Virus record (IMG/VR): IMGVR_UViG_3300033553_000140
Span: 1 to 39,616 of that record
DNA length: 39,616 nucleotides
Direction: 5' to 3' (one strand)
From: a virus
In this document: positions 32,478 to 39,223 of the stretch, piece by piece
Position numbering within the stretch: position 1 is the stretch's first letter
How the letters are laid out: each line of letters opens with the position of its first letter
Notes under the pieces: generated by a model
Told to the model about the DNA's origin: nothing
Databases searched by the model: none
Seen by the model: only the letters and a program-made list of their open reading frames with translations
Translations under genes and position numbers: made by a program

Positions 32478-32508
32478 TTGGGAGAGTAAATAGTTCATAC
32501 TCTCCCAA
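32478..32508. terminator. Bidirectional terminator between HTH and endolysin genes
   Basis: TTGGGAGAGT (32478-32487) pairs with ACTCTCCCAA (32499-32508) over an 11-base loop. On the minus strand it is followed by TTTTACTAA; on the plus strand by AATTATTAA. It separates the plus-strand HTH gene from the minus-strand endolysin gene. Confidence 0.7.
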
Positions 32509-32512
32509 ATTA

Positions 32513-33142
32513 TTAACTTAAACTAATTACAATACAAGCTACCCCTAAGCGTTTGTCTACTTTAGTCGAGCTAAATTTACCATCTGAGGTATACAATCCC
32601 GAATGATACTTACTAGTAGACGCATAGACGTAGGGGCTGACTAGACCTTTGTGTCTATATCCAAGCCCGTTAAATTTTTCTGCGAAGTCCATTTGTCCCG
32701 CGAAGTCCCACTTAGCTGGAAACTTATTTTTCTCTAGAATAATAGCGTCGATAGCGGATTCGTGCCATGAGGTAAAGGGACCGCGACCCTTAGGTACATT
32801 TACCGTTTTTTTATTCCAAGGGTCCCCATTGTGTAAGCACCCTCGGAAATCTAGTGAACTTTCTCTATAGTGTATCCCAGCTACGAGTTTCCAAGGTACT
32901 CCAGTAGCGTCTTGTACTGCCATGTATCTTTCTTGGTTAGCTAAAATTATCTTAGTGACAGAGAGTATTTCTACCTTAGCCTCACCATTTACTACAATGT
33001 CTCCAAACTCATCGGGATAAATAACGGGGGTTTCTTTAGTTACTGGGGGCTTTACCTCTTCATACTTTTTATAGGTAATCTCTTTCTCTACATTCTTATT
33101 CAATAGATTTTTAAAAAATCTCTTAATCGCGTCCCATACCAT
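32513..33142 (-). CDS. Endolysin (lysozyme/transglycosylase-like)
   Basis: This 209-residue peptidoglycan hydrolase candidate has an N-terminal amphipathic region (residues 1-25) without a signal peptide. From residue 65 comes a lysozyme-like domain: GVPWKLVAGIHYRESS with Glu94 as likely catalytic acid, LHNGDPWNKKTVNVPKGRGP, SWHESAIDAI, NGLGYR and SPYVYASTSKYHSG. These motifs belong to a known phage lysozyme family. It lies in the minus-strand replication operon, far from the holin-like genes on the other strand. It is preceded by a zinc-ribbon gene that overlaps its start by 20 bases. Confidence 0.85.
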   Translation of the reverse strand: MVWDAIKRFFKNLLNKNVEKEITYKKYEEVKPPVTKETPVIYPDEFGDIVVNGEAKVEILSVTKIILANQERYMAVQDATGVPWKLVAGIHYRESSLDFRGCLHNGDPWNKKTVNVPKGRGPFTSWHESAIDAIILEKNKFPAKWDFAGQMDFAEKFNGLGYRHKGLVSPYVYASTSKYHSGLYTSDGKFSSTKVDKRLGVACIVISLS

Positions 33143-33350
33143 ATAATACTATCCCCTCTATTTTAGGCGTACACGCAGGACACACCCGTTTAAATTTATT
33201 TATCGCTTTAAATTCTAAATCGCACTTTAAACATTCTCTTTCTATAGTGGGTAATGGGTCTTTACAGGATTTACATATCCTTACCCCATTACCTAAAGTT
33301 AGAATTAAGTTATAATTATCGCAGTTAGGACATTGCTCTCTATTCTGCAC
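33123..33350 (-). CDS. Small double zinc-ribbon protein
   Basis: About 75 residues (from GTG at 33350). Two CxxC pairs occur twice: CPNC with CKSC, then CLKC with CPAC, giving two zinc ribbons. The frame is open up to 33434 with an ATG at 33392, but those residues lie inside the nuclease gene; the GTG at 33350 has GGAG about 10 bases upstream and is the more economical start. It overlaps the upstream nuclease stop and the downstream endolysin start. It could bind nucleic acid or a replication protein; no family name is assigned. Confidence 0.65.
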   Translation of the reverse strand: MQNREQCPNCDNYNLILTLGNGVRICKSCKDPLPTIERECLKCDLEFKAINKFKRVCPACTPKIEGIVLYGMGRD

Positions 33351-34272
33351 TAGACCATATCTCCATAGTAGCTTGTGAGTAGTTATGCCCATGACACTTA
33401 CTAAAATAAGGACATGGAGTAAAATAGTTCTCACATTGAGAGTAGTTTCTAACTGGCACTAGACCCTTTCTTAAATCATTAGTTCGGGCATGAAACGTAT
33501 TGAAGTCGTCTTTAACCCACTTAGTTTTTTCAGCGTCCATTGGTACGACATAAATTCTAGTCTCAATAACTTTCTCCAATCTATTAACGTAGGCAGATAG
33601 AGCCTCTTCTGATTTTCTCTTGGTCGTTGTTTTATTTGTTGCTATGTAAAGGGCACCCGAGAAGTCTTTTAAGTCTAAACCTAATTTCTCCGCGACTTGA
33701 TTAGCATACGAACTATACAAGTGTAGTTGAGCGTCCATACCCAATTTAGCTTTTAGAGTTTCAGACTGTCTAGCAGTAGTCTTTAAGTCTCCCAAGTACC
33801 ATTTTGGAGAGTCTAAATCTTTAAATACCACGTCGATAAACCCAATAAAGTTATCATCGGTTAACTGTAACTCGATAGCGATTGGAGTAAGACGGCTAAA
33901 TACTTTATGCGTCTCTTTAAAGTTCAAGTAAACCTTAACCATTGCCACGACTAGAGCCATTCTATCGCCTTCAATGTTAGCACCTGATTGAACATCTTTA
34001 ATTACCTGAGCTAAACCATTTGACGTGTGTTGAGTTAGTTCTAAAATTGTGTGAAAGGCTTTACCGAGTACTAATGAGTCTTTATTATCGTCGAAATCTA
34101 TATCCTGAGGGGTGTTATTAACCTTGTAATGCCAATATTTTTGTTCACAAGATTTAACCGTAGTGTACGAAGAGTAACTTAATCTAGTGTCTGACAATTC
34201 TCTTTTTTCATTCGGTGGAAATGGTAACTCTAACTGTATCTCTACCTTTGTTTTAGCTTTTTTCTTAGCCAT
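33340..34272 (-). CDS. Cas4/RecB-like PD-(D/E)XK exonuclease
   Basis: This 310-residue nuclease is likely involved in DNA end processing or recombination. The N-terminal RLSYSSYTTVKSCEQKYWHY (Cys in the first iron-sulfur position) resembles the start of Cas4/AddB-type enzymes. The catalytic core is GFIDVVFKDL, with D, and LGDLKTT, with D-x-K. Further on is QLHLYSSYA, and a C-terminal Cys cluster CENYFTPCPYFSKC, giving the four Cys expected for a 4Fe-4S cluster. It follows the SSB-like gene and precedes the zinc ribbon. Confidence 0.85.
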   Translation of the reverse strand: MAKKKAKTKVEIQLELPFPPNEKRELSDTRLSYSSYTTVKSCEQKYWHYKVNNTPQDIDFDDNKDSLVLGKAFHTILELTQHTSNGLAQVIKDVQSGANIEGDRMALVVAMVKVYLNFKETHKVFSRLTPIAIELQLTDDNFIGFIDVVFKDLDSPKWYLGDLKTTARQSETLKAKLGMDAQLHLYSSYANQVAEKLGLDLKDFSGALYIATNKTTTKRKSEEALSAYVNRLEKVIETRIYVVPMDAEKTKWVKDDFNTFHARTNDLRKGLVPVRNYSQCENYFTPCPYFSKCHGHNYSQATMEIWSSAE

Positions 34273-34291
34273 AAAATTCTCCAGTGTAAGA

Positions 34292-34309
34292 GGGGAGTAT
34301 TAACTCCCC
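34292..34309. other. Small hairpin between SSB-like and nuclease genes
   Basis: GGGGAGT (34292-34298) pairs with ACTCCCC (34303-34309) over ATTA. T-rich sequence follows only on the plus strand; on the minus strand, in the direction of the operon, it is followed by CTCTTAC. It may slow or process the message between the SSB-like gene and the nuclease. Confidence 0.5.
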
Positions 34310-34316
34310 CTTTAAA

Positions 34317-34709
34317 TTATGCTAAAAAGCTATCGTCTTCTGTAGCTGGGCTAGACTCTAATACTTCTTTCATAGCGACTTGAGTAGACGCTACTAAGAG
34401 TTTACAGTCGTGAAAGTCCTTACCTGCCATTTTACCCTTAGTAAGTTTTTGCTTACCATTGTAAACGACTCTACAAGTAGTTTTTGGCTCAATATCTTGT
34501 AACTTGTAATTGATTGACCCGAAACCGTTTAGGACTTTCTTCTCATTGCCCACCATAAACTCATGTTGTAAGCCGAATTTACCTTGGAAAGTTCTCATAA
34601 AAGTACCCTCTACGATAACATCTCCAGCCTTAAAAGCAGGTTTCCCGTTAGGTGCTACGTTAATGTAACTAACCGACCCGCCCACTTCGTTAAATTGCAT
34701 CTCTGACAT
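34317..34709 (-). CDS. ssb: Single-stranded DNA-binding-like protein
   Basis: This 130-residue protein has an OB-fold-like pattern of strands (VIVEGTFMRTFQGKFGLQHE, then TCRVVYNGKQKLTKGKMAGK, then FHDCKLLV) and an acidic C-terminal tail (ATEDDSFLA), as SSBs use to contact polymerases and helicases. The start is set by GGAG on the minus strand. Located between the DNA polymerase and the nuclease genes, it most likely coats single-stranded DNA at the phage fork. Confidence 0.7.
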   Translation of the reverse strand: MSEMQFNEVGGSVSYINVAPNGKPAFKAGDVIVEGTFMRTFQGKFGLQHEFMVGNEKKVLNGFGSINYKLQDIEPKTTCRVVYNGKQKLTKGKMAGKDFHDCKLLVASTQVAMKEVLESSPATEDDSFLA

Positions 34710-34762
34710 AAAAAAATCTCCAAATGATAGCCGAAATATTAATATTGAAAGGGTAGGCTACC

Positions 34763-36781
34763 TTACTCTTTCGTTAAGTATTTCTTAAATTGTTCAAACT
34801 CCGACTTAGCCCTACCGTCTACATAAATGGTCTGACTGTCTAACTTCATTCCTTTAGGTGTTACCATTACTCCGTTAGGATAGTCTGGACTCCAAGTCTT
34901 ACCGTCCAGTCTAATCATGTTAGCTGGAGTCTCCATAGTAGTACCCTTAAAGTAATGAATGAAAGCGTCTCTCATACATTGTTCTAAAGTGTCTACAGCG
35001 TTTAAATCTCCGCTATCGTATTCGATATAAAGTGCATCGTGAAGAGTAAATATTATTTTTAATCCTGCATCTTGAGCCAGTGCTACAGCCTTTCTCATTA
35101 TCGAACTACCAAACCCTTGGATAGGGAAATTTCCTACCGATCTAAAATTATTATTGTCTCCAAACATCGTCCAGCCACATGGTAGCTTTAACTTACCCTC
35201 TAACTGATATTTTAAAACTAATTCGTCACGACCCGAGACCATATCTGGAAAGGCATCATTGAACTTATTAATAAACTCTTGAGCATCGTCCTCAGTAACT
35301 ACCTTACCTGTATCTTGTGTTAACTTTCTGGCTAGTCCTACTTTACTCATCTGGTAACTTAATCCAAGTACAGTAGCTTTAAATAAGTCCCTTATTGCCT
35401 CGTTATCCGATCTTTTAGCGTCCATTGGTACCGCACCAGCTAATTTAGCAAAGAAAAAATAAACATCTCCAGAGGCATAAGCATCTAACATATTTTTATC
35501 TTTAAAAATAAGAGCACCTAATAAAAACTCTTGAGACGAGTAGTCTAGTCCAGCTATCGCTTTACCCGATTTAGGTTGTATTAAAGCCCGAAACCAAGCC
35601 GACTTTAACGGGATAAAGGAAACACTGCGGGGCTGTGAGCGTCCGCTCTGACTGCCATATATACCCATAAAAGCACGGGACCTTTCGTCTACTCCGACAC
35701 TATCAAAAAATGTATTCTGGTTTTTAGCGTGTGGACTAGGGGGTATAAACCCATTCATAGACTGCCTAGTTTTAAGTAGTCTAACCATTTGTTCACCGAA
35801 AGAAGTCTTAGAGTAGCTATGTCTCGTAGGGAAATAGTGAGAGAAAACGTCTACAGTTAAAGAGTATTTACCTGTAGCGGTCCTAGCCCAGTCGTACCCT
35901 AGACTATCTATCCAATTAAATATTTTCTTCTCTCTACGAGAGTATTTCTCTTGTACTTTATTCCATTCAAACGGGGCTATCTCTGGGAATAGATCGTTAA
36001 TCTCTCTCATAATATCGTCTAAAATATTCTGAGAATTATTAAAGAAGTTTTTACACCATTCTAAATTAATGGGATAGCCGACCCTTTCAACTACAGCACT
36101 ACGACTAGCATACTCTCCTCTAAGAATTATCTCTGACTGTAATAATGGTAGCTCAGACTTAGGTATTAGTATTTTCCAAGCCTTTCTAAAAGCGTCTAGT
36201 AACTCGGGTAATAACTCAATGTCCGACTCGTTATATTCTAATATTTCCTTTAACTCTGAATTAGTAAATGTTTCGGGAGAAGAAATTATCAAGTCTCTTA
36301 TTTTATCCTTTCTATCTGTATCAATTATTTTACCTAACATCTTGTAGCACCCTGAGGCTAGGTTATGCTGGGGTTTTTGATGGGACTCTAAATCGTCCTC
36401 AGTGTTAAAGTAGCCTCTGGGTGCCGAGGTATGTTTAACTTTACCGCCTATTAACTGTCTACCATACATAAACTCGTGACAGTGATTAGTTAACATTCTG
36501 TACTCTAAGTATAGGTCATACCATTTGAGAGGTATTGGATTAATACCTAGAGAATAAAAAGCACTAGCCTCAGCTAGGACATTCCAAGCTACGAATATAT
36601 AGTCCTCAGAAATTAATTTTTCTAAATCAGTTTTTAACCCTTCTTTAGACTCAAGGTTTTTGTGTAACCAATAGGTATATTTCTTAGTCCCAGTAGTAGA
36701 TAAAGAGACGCTACAGCTAACTAGGTTAAGTTTTTCTTGGTTAGTAGAGTTATACTCGAAGTCGATATATACATATTTCAT
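34763..36781 (-). CDS. Family A DNA polymerase with 3'-5' exonuclease
   Basis: This 672-residue protein is the phage replicative polymerase. Exonuclease motifs are intact: D7 and E9 in IDFEYN, and YNESDIELL (Exo III) near residue 190. Polymerase motif A is LDYSSQE near residue 412. Motif B is RDLFKATVLGLSYQ near residue 465. Motif C is LHDALYIEY near residue 580. Motif C reads HDA where Pol I has HDE, as in some phage polymerases. No 5' nuclease domain is present. It is the first gene of the minus operon, facing the divergent region at 36782-36878. Confidence 0.95.
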   Translation of the reverse strand: MKYVYIDFEYNSTNQEKLNLVSCSVSLSTTGTKKYTYWLHKNLESKEGLKTDLEKLISEDYIFVAWNVLAEASAFYSLGINPIPLKWYDLYLEYRMLTNHCHEFMYGRQLIGGKVKHTSAPRGYFNTEDDLESHQKPQHNLASGCYKMLGKIIDTDRKDKIRDLIISSPETFTNSELKEILEYNESDIELLPELLDAFRKAWKILIPKSELPLLQSEIILRGEYASRSAVVERVGYPINLEWCKNFFNNSQNILDDIMREINDLFPEIAPFEWNKVQEKYSRREKKIFNWIDSLGYDWARTATGKYSLTVDVFSHYFPTRHSYSKTSFGEQMVRLLKTRQSMNGFIPPSPHAKNQNTFFDSVGVDERSRAFMGIYGSQSGRSQPRSVSFIPLKSAWFRALIQPKSGKAIAGLDYSSQEFLLGALIFKDKNMLDAYASGDVYFFFAKLAGAVPMDAKRSDNEAIRDLFKATVLGLSYQMSKVGLARKLTQDTGKVVTEDDAQEFINKFNDAFPDMVSGRDELVLKYQLEGKLKLPCGWTMFGDNNNFRSVGNFPIQGFGSSIMRKAVALAQDAGLKIIFTLHDALYIEYDSGDLNAVDTLEQCMRDAFIHYFKGTTMETPANMIRLDGKTWSPDYPNGVMVTPKGMKLDSQTIYVDGRAKSEFEQFKKYLTKE

Positions 36782-36821
36782 ACCCAGAAACTTAAATCGG
36801 TTTAATTAAGAAGTAAACACT

Positions 36822-36850
36822 ATACTTATTTATTTATGTGGTATAAGTAT
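36822..36850. promoter_or_regulatory. Inverted repeat in divergent polymerase/RHH intergenic region
   Basis: ATACTTAT (36822-36829) and ATAAGTAT (36843-36850) are 8-bp arms separated by 13 bases, between the starts of the polymerase (minus) and the RHH gene (plus). Each arm also resembles a -10 element (TATACT, TATAAG). This is a natural operator for the ribbon-helix-helix protein encoded next door. Confidence 0.5.
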
Positions 36851-36878
36851 GCTACCTAATTAACATGGAGTTTGTTCA

Positions 36879-37034
36879 ATGGGACGTAAAAAACTAAAAG
36901 GAAAAGATAAGAAGGTTAAAATAAGTATAACCGTAGAAGAGTACCAGCTAGAGTTTCTATATGAAATGGGTCCTACGGTATCCGAGGCTATTAGAAAGAT
37001 GATAGACTATAAACTCAGAGGAGGTAAGAGATGA
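36879..37034 (+). CDS. Ribbon-helix-helix transcription regulator
   Basis: This 51-residue protein has a basic N-terminus (GRKKLKGKDKK), a beta strand (VKISITV), helix 1 (EEYQLEFLYEMG) and helix 2 (TVSEAIRKMIDYKL). This is the Arc/MetJ/CopG-type ribbon-helix-helix order; the strand inserts into the DNA major groove as a dimer. GGAG upstream of the ATG is well spaced. Its stop overlaps the next ATG (ATGA). It lies directly downstream of an inverted repeat in a divergent promoter region, so auto-repression and repression of the replication operon are plausible. Confidence 0.75.
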   Translation: MGRKKLKGKDKKVKISITVEEYQLEFLYEMGPTVSEAIRKMIDYKLRGGKR

Positions 37035-37303
37035 GTGCATTTTCTGAATTAGGAAAACTTACCATTATTGAAAATGAAGAATTAAAAAAAGAAATCGCAC
37101 AGCTAAAAGAGCAGTTAAAGCGTGAAATGGATTGTGTTGATTTTTATGCTAATACTGATTTTTATGGCAAGTCTGGATTATCCACAAAGGAGGTTTCTGT
37201 TTTTACCCATATGACAGAGGGAGATTTAGAATGGTTCCCTGAAGACAGTAGTCAGAGGTGTGGAAAACTAGCCCGCTTAACCCAACAAAATAGGAGTGAG
37301 TAG
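37031..37303 (+). CDS. Small coiled-coil protein of the accessory island
   Basis: This 90-residue protein has an N-terminal coiled coil (NEELKKEIAQLKEQLKREMD), then DFYANTDFYG and a C-terminal polar part. The coil-plus-'DFYAN' design is widespread in phage small genes of unknown function. It shares the KLKEQ-type coil with genes at 38578 and 39014. From here to about 39220 codon use and GATC frequency change relative to the core genome. It is preceded by AGGAGG and coupled to the RHH gene by ATGA. Confidence 0.65.
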   Translation: MSAFSELGKLTIIENEELKKEIAQLKEQLKREMDCVDFYANTDFYGKSGLSTKEVSVFTHMTEGDLEWFPEDSSQRCGKLARLTQQNRSE

Positions 37304-37423
37304 ATGAGTGAAGATATAAAATGGCTTCGAGCTATGTTTTTACTTAATTACTTAGATTGCACCACTGAACACATAAGAAGTTACAATGATTTTAAATATT
37401 CGGTTTGGGCAATGGAATATTAG
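37304..37423 (+). CDS. Tiny ORF, 39 residues
   Basis: ATG at 37304 follows a TAGGAGTG Shine-Dalgarno and the frame runs to the TAG at 37421. The product begins MSEDIKWLRAMFLLNYLD and ends FKYSVWAMEY. It has a hydrophobic helix-like start but no known domain. The start context is one of the repeated initiation modules of this island (ggagtgag...atgagt). Confidence 0.45.
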   Translation: MSEDIKWLRAMFLLNYLDCTTEHIRSYNDFKYSVWAMEY

Positions 37424-37438
37424 AAGAGGAGAAGTGAG

Positions 37439-37525
37439 ATGAGTTTAATGACTAAAGATGAGAGAAGTGGCGATTGCGATAAAGATAAAACAACAAAGGA
37501 AGTGAGAGATGAGTGCGACGAATAA
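37439..37525 (+). CDS. Tiny ORF, 28 residues
   Basis: ATG at 37439 follows GAGGAG at good spacing; the product is a highly charged 28-residue peptide (MSLMTKDERSGDCDKDKTTK and onward to the TAA at 37523). It carries near its end a copy of the aaaggaagtgagagatga initiation module, which in another frame starts a 7-codon ORF at 37509. It may be a decayed gene or a leader peptide. Confidence 0.35.
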   Translation: MSLMTKDERSGDCDKDKTTKEVRDECDE

Positions 37526-37559
37526 AAAATAACAGGCAATTAAGCCATAGGAGAATTAT

Positions 37560-37928
37560 ATGTCACAGGAAAAAATCGAAACTATTAAATTTAACGATGT
37601 TGAATACATAAGAAAAGATTCAATGAAACAAGATGTAGAGATCATGAAAAACATTGTCATGATCCGTACTTATTCAGCAGGGGTTCATTTCGGGGAACTT
37701 GTTAAAAGAGAAGGTAAAGAAGTTCACTTGAAAAATGCACATAGAGTTTTTTATTGGGTAAATGCTTGTTCATTATCTCAACTAGCAATGCAAGGGAGTC
37801 AGAATAAAAATGCCGATAATAAGATATCAATGGCTGTACCAGAGATTATTCTTACAGAGGTCATTGAAATTATTCCAATGACAAAAGAGGCATACATAAA
37901 CCTTACGGCTACTTTATGGGTGAAGTAA
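37560..37928 (+). CDS. DUF6948-like protein
   Basis: This 122-residue protein has the pattern KFNDVEYIRKDS, then MIRTYSAGVHFGELVKREGK, then NAHRVFYWVNACSLSQLAMQ, then PEIILTEVIEIIPMTKEA. This set (YSAGVHxG, a Lys/Arg-'NA.R', an Asn-containing helix, 'EIILTE.IEI') is recognised from DUF6948 proteins common in phages and prophages, whose function is unknown. TAGGAG precedes the start. Its last 13 bases overlap the start of the hexanucleotide-repeat gene. Confidence 0.7.
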   Translation: MSQEKIETIKFNDVEYIRKDSMKQDVEIMKNIVMIRTYSAGVHFGELVKREGKEVHLKNAHRVFYWVNACSLSQLAMQGSQNKNADNKISMAVPEIILTEVIEIIPMTKEAYINLTATLWVK

Positions 37929-38230
37929 TTAAAGATTTTTCTGGAGATGGATCTGGATATGGATCTGGATCTGGATCTGGATCTGGATATAGATCTGGAG
38001 ATGGAGATGGATCTGGATATGGAGATGGAGATGGATCTGGATATGGAGATGGATCTGGATCTGGATCTGGATCTGGATCTGGATATAGATCTGGAGATGG
38101 AGATGGATCTGGATATGGAGATGGATCTGGATCTGGATCTGGATATAGATCTGGAGATGGATATGGATCTGGAGATGGATATGGATATGGATCTGGATAT
38201 GGAGATGGATCTGGATATGGAGGAAGCTAA
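37916..38230 (+). CDS. Gly-Ser/Gly-Tyr/Gly-Asp repeat protein (hexanucleotide repeat gene)
   Basis: This 104-residue protein has a short start (MGEVIKDFS) followed by 46 dipeptide units (19 GS, 12 GY, 12 GD, 3 RS) and GGS at the end. Every unit is one of four hexamers, ggatct, ggatat, ggagat or agatct, linked by single-base changes. Units 5-14 recur as units 21-30. Start overlap with the DUF6948 gene and lack of a clear Shine-Dalgarno suggest translational coupling. Low-complexity G[SYD] proteins of this kind are seen in other phages without known function. A flexible, acidic, possibly phase-separating chain is one inference. Confidence 0.6.
   Translation: MGEVIKDFSGDGSGYGSGSGSGSGYRSGDGDGSGYGDGDGSGYGDGSGSGSGSGSGYRSGDGDGSGYGDGSGSGSGYRSGDGYGSGDGYGYGSGYGDGSGYGGS
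37943..38218 (+). repeat. Hexanucleotide tandem repeat, 46 units
   Basis: This is 276 bp of uninterrupted 6-bp units of four types. A higher-order period of 96 bp (16 units) is visible: units 5-14 (37967-38026) equal units 21-30 (38063-38122). The whole tract reads open in two forward frames. It contains 22 GATC sites, far more than any other stretch of this genome. Confidence 0.95.
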
Positions 38231-38262
38231 TACAAAAGATAACTAGTGCTCATGACAGTATT

Positions 38263-38577
38263 ATGCTCTTAAAGATAAGCGATACTCATTTCGAAGTGTG
38301 TAATCAGTCTGGAAATAATTATGGTACTGGGGTATTTAATGATCTATTGACTGCGCTTAATGCGTTTAACTTATATGATTGGCACAAAGAACCAACGCTT
38401 AAATTTATCGAGCGTAAAAAGGTTTATAAGGAAGTTGTGATGGAGTGTTTTGGTAATGCTTATATAGACAAAATTATAATAAAAAAAGATGAAGAGGAAA
38501 GCGTGAGAGATCAAGGTATTGATTGCCTCAACCGAACCAATAAAAAGATTAAGATAATTTATTATGTGGAGGAGTAG
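38263..38577 (+). CDS. Hypothetical protein of the island
   Basis: This 104-residue protein (LLKISDTHFEVCNQSGNNYG, then YDWHKEPTLKFIERKKVYKE) is not recognised. It reads as an alpha/beta protein with a conserved-looking Trp-His and an acidic C-terminus. The start lacks a clear Shine-Dalgarno, so the start is uncertain. It lies between the repeat gene and a set of coiled-coil genes. Confidence 0.5.
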   Translation: MLLKISDTHFEVCNQSGNNYGTGVFNDLLTALNAFNLYDWHKEPTLKFIERKKVYKEVVMECFGNAYIDKIIIKKDEEESVRDQGIDCLNRTNKKIKIIYYVEE

Positions 38578-38766
38578 ATGGGGATTGGTGGAAGTAGTAA
38601 CGATGATTGTAGTAGATGCTGTCATTTAGACATTGAGGGAATTGATAAAGAAATCGTAAAACTGAAAGAGCAGATTAAAGAACTCGAAAGGATAGTCGCT
38701 AACGAAGAACAATGGGAACGGTATGTACTGAAGGAAGTTGATGAATTAACAAAAGGAAGTGAGTGA
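38578..38766 (+). CDS. Small Cys-containing coiled-coil protein
   Basis: This 62-residue protein starts after GGAGGAG. The N-terminus carries CSRCCHLD, the rest is a coiled coil (IVKLKEQIKELERIVANEEQ). The same KLKEQ..LERI motif recurs in the genes at 37031 and 39014. It ends with the aaaggaagtgagtgatga module that supplies the Shine-Dalgarno of the next gene. Confidence 0.6.
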   Translation: MGIGGSSNDDCSRCCHLDIEGIDKEIVKLKEQIKELERIVANEEQWERYVLKEVDELTKGSE

Positions 38767-38990
38767 TGATCTGTGAATTATGTAGTGAAGAAATACCATT
38801 CAATCATGTTCAGCAGGGCGGATTGCATATCGACTGTTGCGAAAAGGAAATAGAGGTTTATAAAATATGCAATGATGGAACTTACTATTATTCAGAATAT
38901 TTACCAAGTGATTATAATGACTATGAAATAACCTTAGAAAAAATGATCGCCGGAAAGTTTTACAATTTAAAGGAATTTGAAGGATTTTAA
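38766..38990 (+). CDS. Small zinc-finger-like protein
   Basis: This protein of about 74 residues starts at the ATG at 38766, which overlaps the previous stop (TGATG). It begins CELCSEEIPFNHVQQGGLHI with a following DCCEK, a CxxC...H...C pattern like a short zinc finger. The C-terminal half is Tyr/Asp-rich (YYYSEYLPSDYNDYEITLEK). No name is given. Confidence 0.55.
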   Translation: MICELCSEEIPFNHVQQGGLHIDCCEKEIEVYKICNDGTYYYSEYLPSDYNDYEITLEKMIAGKFYNLKEFEGF

Positions 38991-39013
38991 CCCAGTAACA
39001 AAGGAAGTGAGTG

Positions 39014-39220
39014 ATGAGTTGGTGGTACGGAATGTCTGAGCAAGAATATGAAGACGATATGGAAAAACTAAAAGAGCAGAATGAAGCATTGGAAAGAATA
39101 ATAGTAGGAAAGAATTGTTTGATCGGTACACAGTTAGGGTACATGGAAACTCTTTTAGAGCAGATTAAACAACATCAAAAAGATATATCTAGATTGGTAC
39201 TTAACAAGTTGAGGAGTTAG
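39014..39220 (+). CDS. Small coiled-coil protein
   Basis: This protein of about 68 residues begins MSWWYGMSEQEYEDDMEKLK and continues as a coiled coil (LKEQNEALERIIVGKN; ETLLEQIKQHQKDISRL). The start lies in the 18-base module aaaggaagtgagtgatga, identical to that before the gene at 38766. It shares the KLKEQ..LERI coil with two other island genes and is the last gene of the compositionally distinct island. Confidence 0.6.
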   Translation: MSWWYGMSEQEYEDDMEKLKEQNEALERIIVGKNCLIGTQLGYMETLLEQIKQHQKDISRLVLNKLRS

Positions 39221-39223
39221 AAA

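Noticed and set aside
33340-34272. Cas4-like nuclease as part of a CRISPR-Cas system
   Set aside because: No array, Cas1 or Cas2 is present. Cas4/RecB-like nucleases are common in phage replication modules.
37943-38218. Short-period repeat as a CRISPR array
   Set aside because: Units are contiguous 6-mers without unique spacers, lie in an open frame, and no cas gene is present; it is a coding microsatellite.
38371-39144. Minus-strand ORFs of 84 and 114 codons over the island
   Set aside because: They lie antisense to small plus-strand genes with good Shine-Dalgarno sites and read as low-information Phe/Ser-rich shadows.
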